Source: WRCA01 sp964587855
Lineage (GTDB): Bacteria; Pseudomonadota; Alphaproteobacteria; Rs-D84
Reading direction: 5' to 3'
DNA length: 64,000 bases
NCBI GenBank assembly: GCA_964587855.1
Contig: CAZPLT010000003.1
Span: forward strand, 1-64,000
The notes beneath the pieces are model-generated. The model saw nothing but the letters and a program-made list of their open reading frames with translations. It was not told where the DNA came from and did not search any database. This document shows positions 60,511 through 64,000 of this stretch, piece after piece. Numbering within the stretch: the first letter of the stretch is position 1; every line of letters starts with the position of its first letter. A program made the position numbers and the translations under genes.

Positions 60511-60768
60511 TTATCTTTGCAGGTTACCAGGATTTGAATTTTCTTCCCCTAAAAATTTAGCAAAATCTGAAATATTGCAATTTGTTGCCGACAATATTTT
60601 TGCGATACTTTGGGTTGATGGCCAACGTGGTTGACCTTCGCGACTCCATCTTTTGCTTTTGTTAAAAGTTGTTGGGTCTAAGCCACTATTTTTTGCGAGG
60701 CCCGAACAAGAAAGGTTGTGTTCGGCAGCGAATCGTTCAATAGCGAACCAAATACTGTTATGAGTCAT
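60511..60768 (-). CDS. small HTH regulator, S24-repressor N-terminal module only
   Basis: This protein of about 85 aa is an XRE-like HTH domain: IWFAIERFAAEHNLSCSGLA, then GLDPTTFNKSKRW and RWPSTQSIAKILSATN. This module normally sits in front of an S24 peptidase domain in alphaproteobacterial LexA-like or CI-like repressors; here it ends without one. The ATG at 60768 is preferred over 60786, because AGGAGA lies 7 bases upstream and the longer start would include it. It converges on ybeY-lnt. A target is unknown. Confidence 0.7.
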   Translation of the reverse strand: MTHNSIWFAIERFAAEHNLSCSGLAKNSGLDPTTFNKSKRWSREGQPRWPSTQSIAKILSATNCNISDFAKFLGEENSNPGNLQR

Positions 60769-60868
60769 GCAATCTCTCCTTTGCATAAATCCTGGTATTC
60801 CTAGGATTATGTTCTAATAATAATTGAAAATTGGAATAAATTCAACTATAATTTATAGGAGAGTTTTC

Positions 60869-61072
60869 TTATTTTTTAATCTCTTTTAGTATCCAGATAC
60901 GCACTGCACTGGAAAGATTAGTTTTGTTTTCACGCGATTCGTCTATCTCGCGAATTATTTGGGAAACAGATTTGTTTTTTTTAGAAGCTATCTCTTTTAG
61001 AGCGTCTAAAAATGCATCTTCTATAGAAAGCGATGTTAAATGCCCAGATATATTTACAGAAAGTTTTTTCAT
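60869..61072 (-). CDS. ribbon-helix-helix protein (RHH_4-like)
   Basis: This 67-aa protein has the RHH_4 pattern KKLSVNISGHLTSLSIEDAF, then ALKEIASKKNKSVSQIIREI and LSSAVRIWIL. The family is found mainly in alphaproteobacteria and presumably binds DNA as a dimer. The ATG at 61072 overlaps the upstream stop in an ATGA arrangement. It is the last gene of the 62997-60869 unit. Confidence 0.75.
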   Translation of the reverse strand: MKKLSVNISGHLTSLSIEDAFLDALKEIASKKNKSVSQIIREIDESRENKTNLSSAVRIWILKEIKK

Positions 61073-61512
61073 ATCTTGCCAACCGCCAGGCAATCACTCA
61101 TTGCTTTGAATATATCATCATACTGACGCATTGGGGCCAGGGTCATATTGCTTAACATAAAACATTTTCCAAATGCATCAAAAGCAAACCAAAACAGGCT
61201 GTTTCGACCAAATATAGTTTTACCGCGCATATTTGGAAAACCTGAAAAATCACGATTCACCTGTAAAATAGACGGAATATAATAAATTCCGGTTTTTTCA
61301 CGCTTTGTTTCCGCCAGACCAAAAATTTGTGCGTCCCCAAGTAAAATTCCGCCAGCGATATTTTTATAAAAGTCGGTTAATGTTATAGGTATTATTGCAG
61401 AGTGCATTTGTTGTAATGCATTTTGTGTTTGCGCAATTTCATTGTTGCTGGCAACCGGCAACATAATTGCGCCCGAAGATTTTATCCAAGACAAGAATTC
61501 TTCTTTTGTCAT
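61069..61512 (-). CDS. SUKH (SMI1/KNR4)-like protein
   Basis: This 147-aa protein resembles the SUKH superfamily. It has an N-terminal helix with EIAQTQNALQQ, then ITLTDFYKNIAGGILLGDAQIFGL (the typical YxxxNG/GG core) and a C-terminal NSLFWFAFDAFGKCFML followed by YDDIFKAMSDCLAV. SUKH proteins are frequent immunity partners of polymorphic and contact-dependent toxins, though many have other roles. The gene overlaps the preceding one by ATGA and the following RHH gene likewise. Confidence 0.5.
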   Translation of the reverse strand: MTKEEFLSWIKSSGAIMLPVASNNEIAQTQNALQQMHSAIIPITLTDFYKNIAGGILLGDAQIFGLAETKREKTGIYYIPSILQVNRDFSGFPNMRGKTIFGRNSLFWFAFDAFGKCFMLSNMTLAPMRQYDDIFKAMSDCLAVGKI

Positions 61513-62015
61513 TCTAATCCCCTGTTTGCAGCAAGTTGGGCAGCCATTTGTTCAAGTCTGTCACTGGTTGCATTTCCCCCTGGGCCGCCATTTGCGGTAT
61601 GCGCTGGGATATAAACTTTTTTAGCAGGGCTGGGCAACCAGATTGTTTGGCTGTCCGCTTGTTCAATAATAAATCTGTCCATATTTTGCGCGTGTGGAAA
61701 TGTTTTGCACATAAACATATTATCTATTTCTAATTTCCCACCAAATTGTAAAGGTATGCGAAATCGCAAAGACAAATTTTCGGGCAGAGCATGTCCCATA
61801 ATTAAAGCCATAAAATCTTCGCGGGCCAAGTTTAAAAAAGAAATGTCTTCTATGGAATCAGATAAACTTCGCATAAAATCACGTCGCAAAGATTTATATT
61901 TTGCAAACCAATCGGGCGTAACGGGATAAGGTTTGGCCATAACAGATATTACTGGCAAATCATCCATAAAAAGATCTGTAAGTCGACGAAGAGCAGTTGT
62001 TTGATTATATTGCAT
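61509..62015 (-). CDS. protein with a degenerate HNH-like segment
   Basis: This is a protein of about 168 aa. The region GHALPENLSLRFRIPLQFGG, continuing to DNMFMCK, has the layout of an HNH nuclease core (H-H..PL..GG..-N-), but the two central His positions read R-F-R, so it would be inactive as a nuclease. The tail is Ala/Gly-rich. ATG 62015 is preferred over the TTG at 62045, since it follows the upstream stop by four bases. The HNH reading is tentative. Its neighbour in the operon is SUKH-like, which fits a toxin-immunity-derived pair. Confidence 0.4.
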   Translation of the reverse strand: MQYNQTTALRRLTDLFMDDLPVISVMAKPYPVTPDWFAKYKSLRRDFMRSLSDSIEDISFLNLAREDFMALIMGHALPENLSLRFRIPLQFGGKLEIDNMFMCKTFPHAQNMDRFIIEQADSQTIWLPSPAKKVYIPAHTANGGPGGNATSDRLEQMAAQLAANRGLE

Positions 62016-62019
62016 TTCT

Positions 62020-62997
62020 TTAAGTTTTGTTAAAATAATTTGCAACCGTGTCTATATAATCGGCATAAGCATTAAAATCTTCTTGTTCTTCAGATCCCAT
62101 ATCACGATTTTTATTATTACTTATAAATTCATTCAATGCGTCGGTTGAATCAAATACATCTACATCAAAAGCTTGCCATATTTTTTCCAAAGAAGCACGA
62201 TTTATTATTTTTGCGTTATTCATAACAACAAACTGTTTAATATTTATTTGTATTTCATCATCAAGTGTTTCATTAAATAAAGTACGTATTTTCTCTGTAA
62301 CTTGGTTTAATGTCCAAACTGGGCTGGTAAATTTATTGTTTGCGCTTTGCCATTTTGAATCGCCACCTTCGGCCGCTGTAATTTCACCACCATGCGAATC
62401 GGACAAACCAATGTATAACGTTTCATCCATTCCAACCGCCCAAAGATTTAATTTTAGACCGTTTATTTTTGGTGGTTCTTTAACAATATAACCGGCTTTT
62501 TCGAATATTTCTCGGATTTTTTCATCTTGATTATTTGTATTAACAATAATGACTGTATTTGTTGGTGTCGGCATTACAGGATTTGTAATTTGTTGTAATG
62601 GGTTAATTATTCTGGGTGGGCGGGGCAGGTTCGTTGTTGGTGGAAGTAGTGAATGATTAGGGTCATGTTCAATAGAATCAATTACTTGTTCTTCTGTATT
62701 TTCTTTTGGTAAGACAGGGGGAGTAGTTGGCTCGTGTATTGAGAAATCTATTTTACGTAAATGTGGACGGCCAATAAGATAAAAACCAGATATCCCAAAG
62801 ATAATAAATAATAATAAAGATATATAAAAAGAAGGTAAAACTCTTTCGGGGGTCAATTGTTGCATTATCAAATAATGCCAATGTCCGCTGTAAAATATGT
62901 TAAATCCAAAGCGAATATCAAACCAAAAGCTTGCAGACAATACCATCGCGGAAAGCCATAGTATATCAAGTAAAATAATTTCATATCTTTTTTTCAT
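62020..62997 (-). CDS. membrane protein with large C-terminal domain, unknown function
   Basis: This 325-aa protein has two N-terminal membrane helices (about 8-27 and 55-76), a Pro/Thr-rich linker (about 88-145), and a C-terminal soluble domain (about 155-300; IREIFEKAGYIVKEPPKI, LWAVGMDETLYIGLSD, then IQINIKQFVVMNNAKIIN). No family was recognised. It is the first gene of the unit that includes the HNH-like, SUKH-like and RHH genes, and it faces away from the 63040 gene. Confidence 0.55.
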   Translation of the reverse strand: MKKRYEIILLDILWLSAMVLSASFWFDIRFGFNIFYSGHWHYLIMQQLTPERVLPSFYISLLLFIIFGISGFYLIGRPHLRKIDFSIHEPTTPPVLPKENTEEQVIDSIEHDPNHSLLPPTTNLPRPPRIINPLQQITNPVMPTPTNTVIIVNTNNQDEKIREIFEKAGYIVKEPPKINGLKLNLWAVGMDETLYIGLSDSHGGEITAAEGGDSKWQSANNKFTSPVWTLNQVTEKIRTLFNETLDDEIQINIKQFVVMNNAKIINRASLEKIWQAFDVDVFDSTDALNEFISNNKNRDMGSEEQEDFNAYADYIDTVANYFNKT

Positions 62998-63039
62998 TCT
63001 CTTTAATTATTATACCAAAAAATATGCTATTATATCAAT

Positions 63040-63696
63040 GTGATTGATTTTAAAGAGACTTTTGAAGAATTAAAAGGGCATATTGCTTTATCCTGTTGTA
63101 GCGGGATGGACGCACGTTCTCTTATTTTTGTTGCGGACAATGCTGCAAAGGGTGATGTTCCGGCCATATCATGTGATTTAAATTCGGTAAATATGCTTTG
63201 GACCTGGTTGGAAAATTCAAATATAAAAATATTTACACATATTGTTACCAAAGAATTTGATAATGATGCACAAAAAATTGCCGCTGCAATACATTCTGCT
63301 TTTAAAAAGGGTGCAAATGGGGTGCAATTGATTGCATCGCCAGATGTGCATGAAAAATTGGCTATGGCTTTTTCACAAATAGCCGCAGATTTATTTTTTG
63401 GTCGTGAACTAATTTTAACGATGAATTTAAGAGATGTAGTTACCAGTGATTATTCCATAATTTTCCAAAGTGTAAAATTGACAGGTGCATCTGGATTGGG
63501 GCTGGTAATAGAAAATGAAGAAGATACAACTGCATCATTTTATGGAATTCTTGATTCAATAGATTCGGATTATAATGGTAGTTTACATATAATTTCCAAA
63601 GATTCTGATTTTAAAAAAATAGAGAATATTTGGCGACTGATAAAAAAAATGCGCCCAGAATTAATCCCAGGCACATTATTTTTTATAGAACAATAA
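63040..63696 (+). CDS. unassigned 218-aa protein (possible TIM-barrel fold)
   Basis: Function unknown. Alternating strand/helix segments (ALSCCSG, VPAISCDL, IKIFTHIV, GANGVQLIAS, LILTMNLRDV, GASGLGLVIE, GSLHIIS) suggest an alpha/beta barrel, but no active-site motif could be matched. No signal or membrane segment is visible. The GTG at 63040 is the only sensible start; TATTAT at 63028-63033 lies 6 bases before it and no ribosome site exists, so this may be another leaderless message. Confidence 0.55.
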   Translation: MIDFKETFEELKGHIALSCCSGMDARSLIFVADNAAKGDVPAISCDLNSVNMLWTWLENSNIKIFTHIVTKEFDNDAQKIAAAIHSAFKKGANGVQLIASPDVHEKLAMAFSQIAADLFFGRELILTMNLRDVVTSDYSIIFQSVKLTGASGLGLVIENEEDTTASFYGILDSIDSDYNGSLHIISKDSDFKKIENIWRLIKKMRPELIPGTLFFIEQ

Positions 63697-63701
63697 TATA
63701 A

Positions 63702-64000
63702 TTATCTTTCTTTGTTTTCAATTTCTTCGGTTTCTTCCAAGGTCATAGTTGCCAATGGTCTGGCCAACAGACGCTTTAAACCAATTTCTTCGCCAGAGAT
63801 TACGCTGTATCCGTATTTCCCTTTTTCCAGACGTTCCAACATAGAATCAATTTTGATCAATAAATTTTTATTTCTGTCCAGAAATTTCATCTGATTATTA
63901 GCTTGTTCTGTAGCCGATGCGTCATCGCCTTCGTTGTTTGTGCCGTCCAAAAAATATATATTAATGTTAGTAGATATTTCAGACATGCCATTTTCTATGG
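63702..64000 (-). CDS. DksA-family transcription factor, cut by the window edge
   Basis: DksA binds the RNA polymerase secondary channel and mediates ppGpp effects. The C-terminal half is clear: DDASATEQANNQ, IKIDSMLERLEKGKYGY, then GEEIGLKRLLARPLATMT. All four zinc-finger cysteines of E. coli DksA are replaced (YGYSVISGEEIG), as is usual in alphaproteobacterial forms. An ATG at 63986 exists, but the frame stays open to the window edge, and family length requires a further N-terminal coiled coil, so the true start is probably beyond position 64000. Confidence 0.8.
   Translation of the reverse strand, partial: IENGMSEISTNINIYFLDGTNNEGDDASATEQANNQMKFLDRNKNLLIKIDSMLERLEKGKYGYSVISGEEIGLKRLLARPLATMTLEETEEIENKER

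Noticed and set aside
63702..64000. Zinc-less DksA as an anomaly
   Set aside because: Alphaproteobacterial DksA-like proteins regularly lack the four cysteines, so this is expected.

Overview
This window is an AT-rich, gene-dense bacterial chromosome segment, almost certainly from an uncultured alphaproteobacterium. The clues are an alphaproteobacterial-style AddB, a DksA-like protein with no zinc cysteines, an RHH_4-type ribbon-helix-helix protein, a DUF4167-like small protein, an HTH module of the kind that normally precedes S24 peptidases, and a C-terminal-J DnaJ protein. LPS genes (kdsA/kdsB, lptG), lolCD, lnt and two outer-membrane barrels show a Gram-negative envelope. I see no tRNA, rRNA, CRISPR array or insertion sequence, and no gene-free stretch longer than about 210 bases.

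Layout. 1-6.5 kb: ruvA-mnmE, an MFS-like protein, recA, then a HAD phosphatase-kdsB-kdsA operon. 6.5-10.2 kb (minus): typA, serS and a small DUF4167-like gene. 10.2-15.2 kb: three tandem large prepilin-like proteins, a zinc-ribbon membrane protein and a secreted protein, running into an rluA-type gene. 16-21.6 kb: an LpoA-like lipoprotein divergent from rsmI-engB-addB. 21.6-26.9 kb (minus): a GT61 enzyme, lolD-lolC, an HD hydrolase and a secretin-like lipoprotein. 27-32.8 kb: a lipoprotein, ftsQ, an ftsA fused in frame to a ribulose-phosphate 3-epimerase, and a 904-aa Cys-rich exported protein. 32.8-35.4 kb (minus): lptG, a 41-aa membrane protein, xerD and a dnaJ-like gene. 35.4-44.5 kb: greA-mutL, yajC-secD-secF, an S41-like protein, a PAP2 phosphatase and two outer-membrane barrels. 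44.5-52 kb: rarA, a lysozyme-TPR protein, trmB, gltX, a GNAT gene, a DUF1460-like lipoprotein broken by a 100-N gap, and hlyIII. 52-56 kb: a thrS with a Thr-codon leader peptide, a mini-lipoprotein, an orphan VirB2-like pilin, and a SPOR-tatA pair. 56-64 kb: ftsK, a ybeY-lnt fusion, a small minus-strand accessory cluster (HTH, RHH, SUKH-like, degenerate HNH-like, membrane protein), an unassigned protein and a partial dksA-like gene.

Most genes are housekeeping: DNA repair (ruvA, recA, addB, mutL, rarA, xerD), translation (serS, gltX, thrS, mnmE, trmB, rsmI, engB, typA), division (ftsQ, ftsA, ftsK, SPOR) and envelope biogenesis. The most unusual items are the FtsA-Rpe fusion, the YbeY-Lnt fusion with an inverted repeat at its junction, a thrS leader peptide with five consecutive Thr codons, the three-gene prepilin-like cluster, and the 904-aa Cys-repeat/glycine-zipper protein. 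Several promoters place the transcription start at or within a few bases of the start codon, so leaderless mRNAs may be common here. All functions are read from sequence motifs by eye; no database search was run.
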